A stretch of DNA of 48,842 nucleotides from Xenococcus sp. PCC 7305 (GTDB lineage: Bacteria; Cyanobacteriota; Cyanobacteriia; Cyanobacteriales; Xenococcaceae), in the NCBI RefSeq assembly GCF_000332055.1, contig NZ_ALVZ01000195.1, positions 1-48,842 on the forward strand, read 5' to 3'. Position numbers and translations under genes: made by a program. The notes beneath the pieces were generated by a model. That model worked only from the letters and a program-made list of their open reading frames with translations. It had not been told where the DNA came from and did no database searches. Below are positions 25,976 through 34,744 of the stretch, in pieces; within the stretch, counting starts at the first letter, position 1; each line of letters opens with the position of its first letter.

Positions 25976-28522
25976 ATGGTACTAAATAGTAATACCTTCG
26001 CTGATGTTACCAATAGTTCAGGAATCGATTGGTCAAGACATCGTGGGGATGAAGCTTTCAGCGTTGCCTGGGTAGACTACAACAATGATGGCAGACAGGA
26101 TCTCTGGATTTCAGGGCATGGCTATAATAATGCTTTCTCCAGAAACCCCACCGGGAAATTTCCCGCTTTATATATTAATCAGGGTAATGGTCGCTTCAAT
26201 AATATTTTTGAAGAAGATTGGCGTCGCGGACAAGGTGGCGATATTCACGGTACGACCTGGATTGACTTCGATAACGATGGCGATCAGGATGTCTTTGCTT
26301 CTGGTGGCGGAGCTTTAGGGCAAAATAATGTCGGACAGCCCAATCTGTTTTTTGTGAATAATAATGGTGTTCTGACTAATCAGGCAAGCGATCGCAACAT
26401 CACCTATGACCTTGGCAGAAGTCGTTCTTCTCTTTGGGTTGATGTTAATGGCGATGGCAGATTAGATGTTATTCAGTTAGTTGCGATCCGGGATGATAGC
26501 AGAGGCCCCACTGTCTATTTTCAACAAAGGCCCAATGGCACATTTGCCGCACCCCGCAATCTGAATCTTCCTGGCGGTTCTCGTTATGCCCAACTTGCCG
26601 ACCTCACAGGCGATGGCAATCTGGAAGTTGTTATTCAAGGCACTAATGAGTTTCCCATCCGGGTTTTTGATATTTCCAGTGGCAATTTCAATAACATCAC
26701 CAGTCAGTTTAATTTTCCCCTAACTTTTGATCCGAGTAATCCTGACAATGCGGATTTTTTCAATCGGACTTCAGCAAGAGATTCCATTATTGCTGATTTT
26801 GATAACGATGGCGATAATGACTTTTTTCTCACTCGTTCTGATGTGGCGCTGAATAATCAAAATCCTAGTGTTTTTAAAGCAGGGAATGACATTATTGTTG
26901 CAGAGTTGCTTAATCAAGGAAGACAAATTGGGTTTAACTTTAAGACAAACGGACAAATCGCCTTAGATATTTTTGATATTTTTGAGCGCGAACCCAATCT
27001 AAATGCGAATCAAATCTTTATTGGGTCCTCGGGAAGAAATCCCACAGCCGCAGAGCTGAGAGCTTTTGTAGATACTGATACTCCTACTTCGGTCAATCTT
27101 CAAGTAGAAAATACTGATCGTCCTAGTTTAGTTTTAAGCCGTAATAGTAATGGCGTTAATGGGATTGCGGGAAATCGCTCTCGTAGGGGAATTTATATTG
27201 GGTTTGATAACAATAGTCAAACTTGGCAAGTTCGTTTATCTTCAAATCAGTCGGAAGTTTTTCGTGCTATTGTCGAATCCACTGCCAATGTAACCGATGT
27301 CAGCCCGATTAATTTTTCTAATCCTAATACGGCTAGTCGAGCCTTGACAGACCAACTATGGACTTATGATTCTAATAATAGAAGATTTGTTAATCGCCAG
27401 AATGTGGGCTTAAATACACCAACCTTAGCTCAGTCTGCTGTGGCTGCCGATTTTGATAATGATAAAGATATTGATATTTATATAGCCAACTCCTTTACAA
27501 CGATTAATCAACCAAATATTCTTTATGAAAATAGAGGTGATGGCACTTTCCGCACTGTCGAAATGGCAGGCGGAGCCCGAGGTTTTCGAGTCGGCCCTTC
27601 CCATCTTGATTTTAATATTGGGGCGCGCCTAGCAACTGCTGACTATAACAATGATGGTGCGGTTGATATTTTTGTGGGCTCCACAACCATGAAAACTCCT
27701 CGTAAAACCTATTTAGGAACTCCTTCCCAACTGTTTCGTAATCGCGGCAATGGTAATAATTGGATATTACTAGATTTAGAAGGTGTGGCCTCAAATCGTG
27801 ATGCGATCGGCGCTCAAGTGAAGCTGACGTCTGGGGGAGTGACTCAACTACGAGAACAAAACGGCGGCATCCATGTTTTTGCCCAAAATGATCAAAGACT
27901 TCACTTTGGTTTAGGACAAGATAATCGCATCGATCGCATTGAGATTCGCTGGCCATCAGGAGAAGTACAAACGCTGAATAATGTTGGCGTCAATCAAATT
28001 TTAAGAATTAGAGAAGATGGAACTACACCACCTCCCCCACCACCACCTGGCAATGGGGAGAATATAGTCGGGACTAATGGTGCAGATGATTTATCTGGTG
28101 GCTCCGGTGATGACACTCTCTCAGGCAGAGGCGGACGAGATGTGCTTAACGGTGGAGCTGGGGATGATGTGCTGTTTGGTCAGGTGGGAATTGATACAAT
28201 CTCTGGTGGTGCAGGAGCAGATAATTTCCTTTACACCGAGCGCAATCATCGTAACGATATAATCACCGATTTTGAGTCGGGACAAGATACCATTCAAATC
28301 TCCGCTAGTGGTTTTGGCGGTGGACTTACTCCGGGAAATGTCAGTGCTGGTCAGTTTGTCTTGGGGAATACGCCAACTGATGGCAACGATCGCTTCTTAT
28401 ACAATGCGAATAACGGCAGGGTATTATTCGATCCTGATGGCACAGGAAGTGCTGGCAAAATTGTGATTGCCACGCTTACGAATAAACCAGATTTTGATAA
28501 TGGAGATCTCGAAATTGTTTAG
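25976..28522 (+). CDS. FG-GAP/VCBS, ASPIC-UnbV and RTX protein (paralogue 1)
   Basis: 848 residues. The N-terminal half (about 1-560) has repeated calcium-binding blades (DYNNDGRQDLWISG, DFDNDGDQDVFASG, DVNGDGRLDV, DFDNDKDIDIYIAN). ASPIC/UnbV spans about 590-675 (AIGAQVKLTSGGVTQLREQN, HFGLGQ). A PPPPPPPG linker is followed by about four RTX nonapeptides (about 700-750) and a terminal region (FLYTERNHRNDIITDF) like the secretion end of type I substrates. No N-terminal signal is present. It is expected to be a calcium-stabilised secreted or surface protein. It has a close paralogue at 30227, with a much longer RTX tract. Confidence 0.88.
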   Translation: MVLNSNTFADVTNSSGIDWSRHRGDEAFSVAWVDYNNDGRQDLWISGHGYNNAFSRNPTGKFPALYINQGNGRFNNIFEEDWRRGQGGDIHGTTWIDFDNDGDQDVFASGGGALGQNNVGQPNLFFVNNNGVLTNQASDRNITYDLGRSRSSLWVDVNGDGRLDVIQLVAIRDDSRGPTVYFQQRPNGTFAAPRNLNLPGGSRYAQLADLTGDGNLEVVIQGTNEFPIRVFDISSGNFNNITSQFNFPLTFDPSNPDNADFFNRTSARDSIIADFDNDGDNDFFLTRSDVALNNQNPSVFKAGNDIIVAELLNQGRQIGFNFKTNGQIALDIFDIFEREPNLNANQIFIGSSGRNPTAAELRAFVDTDTPTSVNLQVENTDRPSLVLSRNSNGVNGIAGNRSRRGIYIGFDNNSQTWQVRLSSNQSEVFRAIVESTANVTDVSPINFSNPNTASRALTDQLWTYDSNNRRFVNRQNVGLNTPTLAQSAVAADFDNDKDIDIYIANSFTTINQPNILYENRGDGTFRTVEMAGGARGFRVGPSHLDFNIGARLATADYNNDGAVDIFVGSTTMKTPRKTYLGTPSQLFRNRGNGNNWILLDLEGVASNRDAIGAQVKLTSGGVTQLREQNGGIHVFAQNDQRLHFGLGQDNRIDRIEIRWPSGEVQTLNNVGVNQILRIREDGTTPPPPPPPGNGENIVGTNGADDLSGGSGDDTLSGRGGRDVLNGGAGDDVLFGQVGIDTISGGAGADNFLYTERNHRNDIITDFESGQDTIQISASGFGGGLTPGNVSAGQFVLGNTPTDGNDRFLYNANNGRVLFDPDGTGSAGKIVIATLTNKPDFDNGDLEIV

Positions 28523-28704
28523 CAATTAAGAGGTTTGCTGGCAAAAATGCGCGGGAATTTGCCCTGGTTTCATGAGCTTTACTTTAACGAAAACTATTTT
28601 TGTTTTGCTGCTGATATTCTACTGTAGAATGAGAAAAAACAATGTTTAATAGTTGGTTTTTCTTCCCAGGCAACTTTGGTTAATGTAAAAAAACTACTCA
28701 GGAA

Positions 28705-28854
28705 ATGTCTCAATTCTGTCTAAACCCAGCTTGTAGTAATCCTCGTAATTCAGATCAAAATCAATTCTGTCAAGGTTGTGGTGCTAATTTGGCAGATAGT
28801 ACTCAAAGCTATCAGTTTCTATTTGCAGTCCCGAATAGAGAATCAAGAGCTTGA
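28705..28854 (+). pseudogene. Orphan zinc-ribbon fragment, probably a truncated kinase N-terminus
   Basis: A 49-codon frame MSQFCLNPACSNPRN then QFCQGCGANL holds a CX4C...CX2C zinc ribbon. This form begins many cyanobacterial Ser/Thr kinases and related proteins (from memory: MSxxCLNPxC...FCxxCG). Here it stops soon after the ribbon, at TGA 28852-28854. The +1 frame continues as ENQELDLRQPDSLAPIIPD to about 28905. It is probably a remnant; a real 49-residue protein cannot be excluded. Confidence 0.5.
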
Positions 28855-28944
28855 CCTTCGTCAACCAGATTCTTTAGCACCAATTATTCCCGACAATGAG
28901 AGATAGTGCAATAAAATCTCTAGAAAATATTACTGTTGAAATAA

Positions 28945-29004
28945 TCAAGAAAAAGCTGATAACTTACGGCGTAATTGTCAAATAGCACTACTAGTATTGC
29001 GATC
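28945..29004 (-). pseudogene. Gene-tail remnant, copy 1
   Basis: Read on the minus strand: DRNTSSAI, a stop, then QLRRKLSAFS and a stop at 28945-28947. It matches the tail DLNTSSSIRDLRRKLSTLS-stop at 29592-29652, with an internal TGA here. The two copies flank the HicBA genes, so the ancestral gene was duplicated and then decayed. The family is not recognised. Confidence 0.5.
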
Positions 29005-29083
29005 AATAAACTGATTTATGTTTTATGATTTATGGAAAAGGAGGATCGTTCAATCCAAAGGACTAACAGTGCAATTTCATCTT

Positions 29084-29314
29084 TTAACGAGCTTTTTGCA
29101 GAAAATCTTCAGGCGCAATATTTGCTTGTTTTAAAATAGACCTTAATGTTCCTTCCGGCAGATCTCCTGTATGTTTTGGGATAGTTGTATATCGATTTGT
29201 CTTTGGATTAAACCAAATTTCATGACTTCCAGCAGCCTGACGGTGAAACTCAAATCCAAATCCCTGTAAAACTTTAATAATTTTGCGATATTTAAATCCA
29301 GCCAGTCGTCCCAT
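29084..29314 (-). CDS. hicA: HicA-family mRNA interferase toxin
   Basis: 76 residues of the YcfA/HicA dsRBD-like fold: KYRKIIKVLQGFGFEFHRQ, then GSHEIWFNP with the catalytic His31, TTIPKHTGDLPEGTLRSILK and a helical end. HicA cuts mRNA without needing the ribosome when free of HicB. The length is standard and the catalytic His is present, so it is likely active. It follows hicB by 6 bp on the same strand, the antitoxin-first order. Confidence 0.9.
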   Translation of the reverse strand: MGRLAGFKYRKIIKVLQGFGFEFHRQAAGSHEIWFNPKTNRYTTIPKHTGDLPEGTLRSILKQANIAPEDFLQKAR

Positions 29315-29320
29315 AATTGA

Positions 29321-29539
29321 TTATTGACCAACTACCAATGGATAATCAAAAGATTCCGCAACAGAACTAAGAGTTGCATCTGCCTGAGATTCAAGTAATT
29401 TTTGAGCAACATCCCGAGCAATTTCTAGAGTTTCGGTGATCGTTTCCCCTTGAACAACAAGTCCTTGAATGTCTTCTGTCGTTGCTAAATAACAACCTTC
29501 TGGGAGTTTCTCTATGTGCAAATTGATAATCTTTTCCAT
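29321..29539 (-). CDS. hicB: HicB-like antitoxin
   Basis: 72 residues with the partial RNase H fold of HicB: LHIEKLPEGCYLATTEDIQG then VVQGETITETLEIARDVAQ. There is no C-terminal HTH or RHH domain, so it can neutralise HicA but probably does not bind DNA by itself. The ATG at 29539 is preceded by TTAAGA, a weak ribosome-binding site. It forms a two-gene module with hicA, set in a decayed stretch with repeated gene remnants. Confidence 0.88.
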   Translation of the reverse strand: MEKIINLHIEKLPEGCYLATTEDIQGLVVQGETITETLEIARDVAQKLLESQADATLSSVAESFDYPLVVGQ

Positions 29540-29591
29540 TCTTAATTGAGTTTATTCAATTGAATTATTTTGCTTCATTATATTTTTTTTC

Positions 29592-29818
29592 TTAGCTAAG
29601 AGTTGACAATTTACGGCGTAAATCTCGAATAGAACTACTAGTATTGAGATCGCCTGTCACTTGAAAACAATCGGCAATCAAATTCAAAATATATACATAT
29701 ACTTTAAACGAGGAATTGAGCGATCGCCCAACTGCTGAGTTAGAGCCTCATAATCATCCCAATCCCCAGGAAGCTGAAACACCGATCCTAGTCGACGTGG
29801 GCGTAAATAAGACAACCA
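29592..29818 (-). pseudogene. Frameshifted gene remnant, copy 2
   Basis: On the minus strand one frame reads LGSVFQLPGDWDDYEALTQQ and then LGDRSIPRLKYMY until about 29690. The next frame continues NLIADCFQVTGDLNTSSSIR and DLRRKLSTLS to TAA at 29592-29594. Joined, they give a protein-like sequence of about 75 residues, so a frameshift near 29690 is likely. The upstream part is cut off by a stop near 29820 and ATTACTT repeats. The plus-strand frame at 29716-29913 is its shadow. I do not recognise the family. Confidence 0.5.
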
Positions 29819-30226
29819 TCAACGAAGAGCAAAAAGCTGATATATCAAGACTTATTACTTATTACTTCCGCGCAGCGGCACTAGTGGGATGTCGACTTTT
29901 TCTGGGGAAATAACAGCGAACATATGCTTTCAAAGTTTATTCTATTTTGAAGTCAAAATATAGCATTTCTTGATAGTTTACATTTTAGACAAAAAAAAGC
30001 CCAACCCTTATAACTATTAGACAAACTTTGGAAGACCTTTTTACTTACACTTTATAAATCTTCTAAGACTTACGTGATAACTTGTATTTTATGAAATAAC
30101 TATTCGGTATAATCAACTATTTGTTACTAGAAAAGCTAATAATAAAAAAGTTAGAAATACAGTCAACTTAGTTTATTCAACTAATTTATAGATACTTACT
30201 TATCATTTAAATCTAAGTTAAAAAAT
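29819..30226. other. AT-rich region upstream of second FG-GAP/RTX gene
   Basis: It holds ATTACTT heptamers (29852-29869), a GC-rich CCGCGCAGCGGCACTAGTGG patch (29869-29888) and an AT-rich leader. A promoter-like TATTCGGTATAAT lies at 30101-30113, 119 bp before the start codon. No gene is seen. Confidence 0.55.
30101..30113 (+). promoter_or_regulatory. Candidate promoter of FG-GAP/RTX gene 2
   Basis: TATTCGG followed by a consensus -10 TATAAT (30108-30113). It corresponds in sequence and distance to 25852-25864 upstream of the paralogue. The predicted leader is about 110 nt. Confidence 0.5.
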
Positions 30227-33200
30227 ATGCTCAACCAGAATTCATTTACCGAAGTGGCCCAAACCTCAGGCATCGAATGGTCACGACAAAAAGGTGACGA
30301 GGCATTTAGTGTTGCTTGGGTAGATTATAACAATGATGGTTTCTCAGATCTCTGGATTAGTGGTCATGGTTATAGTGGTGGTGGAGTTAATGCTCGTTAT
30401 CCTGACGGGAAATATCCTTATTTATATATTAATAATGGGGATGGCACCTTTACCAATCTGTTTGAGGAGGACTGGCGGCAAGGAAGTGGCGGCGATACCC
30501 ACGGCACTACTTGGGTAGATTTTGATAATGATGGCGATGCGGATGTTTTTGTCTCGGCTGGAGGGCAAGAAGGAGTAGGTTCCCAACCCAATATATTTTT
30601 TGTTAACAATAACGGTAATTTAGACAACCAAGCAGAGGAAAGAGGATTAGATTATCCTTTTGGTCGGGGTAGGACTTCTCTTTGGTTTGATTATGATAAT
30701 GATGGGTTACTAGATGTTTTATTGGTAGAAGCTTTTCGCGATGAAAATGGGGATGGTAATTTTGACACTCTGGAGGTAGAAATTGATAGCGATCAAGATG
30801 GTGAAGTCGATACTACCGTTACAGTGCAAACTCGCACGGCGATTTTCAGGCAAAATGACGATGGAACTTTTACTGATACCACTGACTTAGTAGGACTCGA
30901 AACTAATGGCGGGGCTCGTTATGCCCAATTGGCAGATCTCACAGGAGATGGGGAACTAGATCTGGTTATTCAAGGCACTTATCAGTATCCTTTAAAAGTC
31001 TACGATATTTCTTCTGGAACAACTTTTCAAGACGTAACAACTAATATTCCCTCCATCTTTAGCTCCACTCTTCCCATTGGAGCAAATAATGATTCGGGAG
31101 AATTCAACGATGCCGCCAGAGATTCGGTGATTGGCGATTTTAATAATGATGGTCGCAACGATATTTATCTGACTCGCTCTTTTGTTTTTCCCCAAGCATC
31201 TAGTCTGTATCAAGGTTCAGATCAGGTTGTTTCTGCCGATTTATTATTAAAAAGCTCGGGGGAAGTGGGTTTTGATTTTCAAACAACAGGAAAAATAGCT
31301 TTAGATATACTTGACTATTTTGGTACGCAATTTAGTATCGAGCAATCTCAAATCTTTATTGGGGAGTCGGGCCGGGCTATTACGACAGCTGAATTAGATG
31401 CTATTTTTTCTGGTGATACCAGCTCAGAATTTGTCTCTGGTGGTTGTGCTTTATGCGGAGGAGCCCATGCGGGTCATAATCATTCTACGGCGGCTTTTGA
31501 GCTTGATCCCAATGATGCTACTGTTGTTGGCTTAAAAGGCGATCGCTCTGCCACCGGATTATATATTGGTTTCGACTCGGCAACTCAAACTTGGCAAGTG
31601 CGTGTAACTGCGGAGGACAAACTTAATAATTTACCGATTCGTGTTGCCATCGAAAGTACAGAAAACATCGCTACTGAAAGTGTGACCCGAGTGGGCTTTG
31701 ATGCTGTCGATCCTTCCGTCAATGCATTATCAGATCGCTTCTATGTTTATGATGAGGCCAGTGGACAATATTTGGATAAAACCACTGAAGCCGGTTTGGA
31801 TCTGCCTACATTATCTCAATCAGTAGTTTCTGGCGATTTTGATAATGATATGGATTTGGATTTATATGTAGCCAATGGTTATTCTAGTTTTAACCAGCCC
31901 AATATTCTCTACGATAACCAGGGCGATGGCACATTTGTCGCAGTTGAAATGGCAGGTGGCGCAGTTGGGACAGAAGTGGGGGCACAATTTTTAGACTTTG
32001 AAATTGGCCAACGACTTGCGGTATCCGATTACGATAATAATGGATTTTTAGATATCTTTGCCGGTTCAACTACTTCTAAATCGAAACTCAGAACCTATTT
32101 AGGCACTCCTTCCCAACTTTTCCAAAATCAGGGAAATGAGAATAATTGGTTACAACTAGACTTACAAGGTATTCAATCTAATCGAGATGCGATCGGCACT
32201 CAAGTAAAAGTCACTACTGGAGGTGTCACGCAAATTCGGGAGCAAAATGGCGGCAGTCATATTTTTGCCCAAAATGACACTCGCCTTCACTTCGGACTTG
32301 GATTAAATGAAGTTGTTGATTTAATTGAGATTCAGTGGGATTCGGGAATCACTCAAGTTCTGGAAAATGTTGCTGTCAACCAGATTTTAAATATTATTGA
32401 ACCCTTCGCTAATAGTATTACGGGAACAGAAGGTCTAGATAATTTACTCGGGACTAGTAGTACTGATGAGATTTTTGGGTTAGCTGGAGATGATACGATC
32501 AACGGCTTTAGGGATAATGACAACATAGATGGGGGAGCTGGAAATGATCTCATTCTAGGTTCTGAAGGCAGTGACACTATAAATGGCGGAGATGGGATGG
32601 ATACCATCAGAGGTGGCCAGCAAGGAGATAGCATTAGTGGCGGCATGGGAGATGATCGCTTAGAAGGCAATCTTGGTGATGATAATCTGGCCGGGGATGA
32701 AGGCAATGACTATATTTTTGCGGGTTTTGGTGATGATATTCTTGATGGTGGCACGGGCAACGACACTCTCAATGGGGTCAGTGGCAATGATGTCATTAGT
32801 GGTGGCATGGGCAATGATACGCTCAATGGCGATAGTGGCAATGACAGTTTGGATGGTGGAGAAGATAATGATCGTCTAGATGGCGGCACAGGCAACGATA
32901 CTCTTCATGGTGGTGAGGGGAATGATCTGCTTCGTGGAGGAGATGGCAGGGATTCACTGCGCGGGGATGAAGGAGATGATTCTCTTATAGGAGCTAAAGG
33001 GAATGATCTGTTGATTGGTGGAGATGGCAATGATTATCTCAATGGCAATAGAGGGGGCGATACTCTCTCAGGATATAAAGGCAATGATTTGCTGATTGGT
33101 GAAGATGGGGCTGATGAGCTAAGGGGTGGCAAAGGGGATGATACCTTAAAAGGTGGTTCCGGGAATGATACCATCGTAGGTGGTGATGGTTTTGACGTCA

Positions 33201-33769
33201 TCATTGAGGAGGGAGACCTCAACTATACAATTAGTGACACCGAATTGATTGGCAAAGGCGTTGATAGTATTAGCAGAATTGAGAAAATAGATTTGGCGCT
33301 AGGTGGTAAGCCCAATATTGTGGATGGTTCGGCGGTAACAGAGTACGATTTGATCATCAGAGCTGGTGGCGGTCAGGACACGGTTTCTGGTGGAGCGAAA
33401 AATGACAATATTTTTGGCGGGATTGGCAATGACTTGCTATCTGGGGGCGCAGGAAGAGATAAGTTTATTTATCTGGCCAAAAACCATCGTGGAGACATAC
33501 TTACAGACTTCACCACTGGAGAAGATCGGATTTTTCTTTCTGCTTCGGCCTTTGATGTAGAACTCACCACAGGACAGGCTATTAGCCCTGAACAATTAAC
33601 CATTGGAACTGAGGCCCTCGACGAGAGCGATCGCTTTATCTATAACAATGGCACTGGCAATCTTTTATTAGATGTTGATGGTAATGGAGAGCAAAACCCC
33701 TTATTCATTGCTAAGTTGGAAAATATCCCCGAGGCGATCGCAAGTGAGGACATTTGGATTATTGTCTAG
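30227..33769 (+). CDS. FG-GAP/VCBS, ASPIC-UnbV and long-array RTX protein (paralogue 2)
   Basis: 1180 residues. Residues 1-690 parallel the 25976 protein block by block (DYNNDGFSDLWISGHGY, DFDNDGDADVFVSAGG, DYDNDGLLDVLLV, ASPIC/UnbV AIGTQVKVTTGGVTQIREQN). A unique insert GGCALCGGAHAGHNHS at about 405-420 has a CX2C plus HXXHXH pattern and could bind metal. After residue about 725 come more than 20 RTX nonapeptides (GNDTLNGDSG type), a non-repeat segment (about 990-1050) and a terminal region like that of paralogue 1 (KNHRGDILTDF). No signal peptide; type I secretion is expected. It has no transporter genes nearby. Confidence 0.9.
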   Translation: MLNQNSFTEVAQTSGIEWSRQKGDEAFSVAWVDYNNDGFSDLWISGHGYSGGGVNARYPDGKYPYLYINNGDGTFTNLFEEDWRQGSGGDTHGTTWVDFDNDGDADVFVSAGGQEGVGSQPNIFFVNNNGNLDNQAEERGLDYPFGRGRTSLWFDYDNDGLLDVLLVEAFRDENGDGNFDTLEVEIDSDQDGEVDTTVTVQTRTAIFRQNDDGTFTDTTDLVGLETNGGARYAQLADLTGDGELDLVIQGTYQYPLKVYDISSGTTFQDVTTNIPSIFSSTLPIGANNDSGEFNDAARDSVIGDFNNDGRNDIYLTRSFVFPQASSLYQGSDQVVSADLLLKSSGEVGFDFQTTGKIALDILDYFGTQFSIEQSQIFIGESGRAITTAELDAIFSGDTSSEFVSGGCALCGGAHAGHNHSTAAFELDPNDATVVGLKGDRSATGLYIGFDSATQTWQVRVTAEDKLNNLPIRVAIESTENIATESVTRVGFDAVDPSVNALSDRFYVYDEASGQYLDKTTEAGLDLPTLSQSVVSGDFDNDMDLDLYVANGYSSFNQPNILYDNQGDGTFVAVEMAGGAVGTEVGAQFLDFEIGQRLAVSDYDNNGFLDIFAGSTTSKSKLRTYLGTPSQLFQNQGNENNWLQLDLQGIQSNRDAIGTQVKVTTGGVTQIREQNGGSHIFAQNDTRLHFGLGLNEVVDLIEIQWDSGITQVLENVAVNQILNIIEPFANSITGTEGLDNLLGTSSTDEIFGLAGDDTINGFRDNDNIDGGAGNDLILGSEGSDTINGGDGMDTIRGGQQGDSISGGMGDDRLEGNLGDDNLAGDEGNDYIFAGFGDDILDGGTGNDTLNGVSGNDVISGGMGNDTLNGDSGNDSLDGGEDNDRLDGGTGNDTLHGGEGNDLLRGGDGRDSLRGDEGDDSLIGAKGNDLLIGGDGNDYLNGNRGGDTLSGYKGNDLLIGEDGADELRGGKGDDTLKGGSGNDTIVGGDGFDVIIEEGDLNYTISDTELIGKGVDSISRIEKIDLALGGKPNIVDGSAVTEYDLIIRAGGGQDTVSGGAKNDNIFGGIGNDLLSGGAGRDKFIYLAKNHRGDILTDFTTGEDRIFLSASAFDVELTTGQAISPEQLTIGTEALDESDRFIYNNGTGNLLLDVDGNGEQNPLFIAKLENIPEAIASEDIWIIV

Positions 33770-33838
33770 CTTCTCTATTACTGCTTGCAGTATAGCGTTT
33801 CTCAGATTGATGGGGTACATTCTCCTATTCCCTTTCTT

Positions 33839-33881
33839 GGTCAGCGTTCCCTTTCGCCTGACGGCGGCGTGGGGTCTGACC
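33839..33881. repeat. 43-nt structured hairpin repeat, copy 2
   Basis: On the plus strand it runs from GGTCAGCGTTCCC to GGGGTCTGACC. Its reverse complement aligns without gaps to 22758-22800, 32 of 43 identical by hand count. The outer stem is GGTCAG/CTGACC instead of GGTGCG/CGCACC, so two base pairs have changed in a compensated way. It lies between the RTX gene and a small membrane-protein gene. Confidence 0.7.
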
Positions 33882-33971
33882 GCTGTTCCCGATTCCCCGT
33901 TCCCCAAAGCAGAATTATATATATCTCACTAATTTAAGAAGGGCTATAAACTATCGAGCAATCATCAAAAC

Positions 33972-34208
33972 CTATAGTCGAGAAACCCAACTAAAAATCC
34001 TCTCGGGTTTCCTGACAAACAACAATGCGGCTAATGCAAATAAATGAACTGACCAATGGGCAACCACCAATCCCCAAATCAGACAGGAAATGGACATCAC
34101 AACGGATAAGACACCAAAGATGTCGTTACCAGAACGCAGATATAAAATTATGCTGCTCAATGTAGTGACAAACATTAACAGGGGAAAAATGGGCAAGGAG
34201 ATGATCAT
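33972..34208 (-). CDS. Small membrane protein, unknown function
   Basis: 78 residues from ATG 34208, which has GAGG 8 bp upstream; an in-frame TTG at 34226 would add six residues. It has three hydrophobic helices (LPIFPLLMFVTTLSSIILYL, IFGVLSVVMSISCLIWGLVV, WSVHLFALAALLFV) and a basic end (RKPERIFSWVSRL), so it should be an inner- or thylakoid-membrane protein. I do not recognise a family. It stands alone after the RTX gene on the opposite strand. Confidence 0.65.
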   Translation of the reverse strand: MIISLPIFPLLMFVTTLSSIILYLRSGNDIFGVLSVVMSISCLIWGLVVAHWSVHLFALAALLFVRKPERIFSWVSRL

Positions 34209-34744
34209 AGCAATTGCCTCTTGCAAACTTTAGGAGCTACCTATCAACAGAGCCAAGAGTTGAATTGTTTTCTTCTCTGGCCTTGACTTCAACTTTACAA
34301 TAGATTTATCGAGTCAATGGTATTTTTGATAACTTAAAGGTGATTTTTTCGGACTTCTTTGTATAACTTCAAATTTTCGTGATTTTTGGATGATTTTTAG
34401 ACCATATATTGAGGGTGTTATCGAGCATTGTGAAATGGAATTTGATACAAAATGCCAAGAAAAAACCAGTTGGAGGAAAAACAACTGGTTAAATATTTAT
34501 TGACATACATACTTAATTCGGAATTCAGGAAGGTCTCTTCCTACAAATCATAAATGTTTGATTGATGTGTTTTGCGTTTGCTTTATCTTGCTGTTCAGTT
34601 ACTATCTTATGGGCTCTCCAAGACTTCAGTTAGTGTTGCTTGCTTTACTGTAGATTACGGTTTTCTTCCCGAACCCCAAAATTTAGGGCAAACCGAACTA
34701 ATGAGGAACAATTAGCAAACACAGACTTAATTGGGCCGAGCTAT
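34209..34744. other. 536-bp region with minus-strand terminator, no gene
   Basis: The only clear structure is the terminator hairpin at 34460-34490. The sequence between it and the end of the 34745 gene (about 250 bp) is not protein-like on either strand, so the coiled-coil gene may have a long 3' untranslated region or a small RNA may be encoded here. Confidence 0.5.
34460..34490 (-). terminator. Rho-independent terminator, minus strand
   Basis: AACCAGTTG and CAACTGGTT form a perfect 9-bp stem; read on the minus strand the stem is followed by TTTTTTCTT-like sequence. The nearest upstream minus-strand gene ends at 34745, about 255 bp before it. Confidence 0.75.

Larger units (their letters stand above)
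28523..29083. other. Decayed region between RTX gene 1 and hicA
   Basis: This 561-bp stretch holds an orphan zinc-ribbon fragment (28705-28854) and, on the minus strand, a stop-broken gene tail (28945-29004) that matches a second copy at 29592-29652. Nothing else looks functional. Confidence 0.6.

Noticed and set aside
29716-29913. Plus-strand frame of 65 codons beginning with TTG
   Set aside because: It is antisense to a more protein-like, frameshifted minus-strand remnant and ends in ATTACTT repeats.
32400-33200. Minus-strand Pro/Ser-rich frames opposite the RTX array
   Set aside because: They are shadows of the repeated GGNGGNGAT codons of the nonapeptide array.
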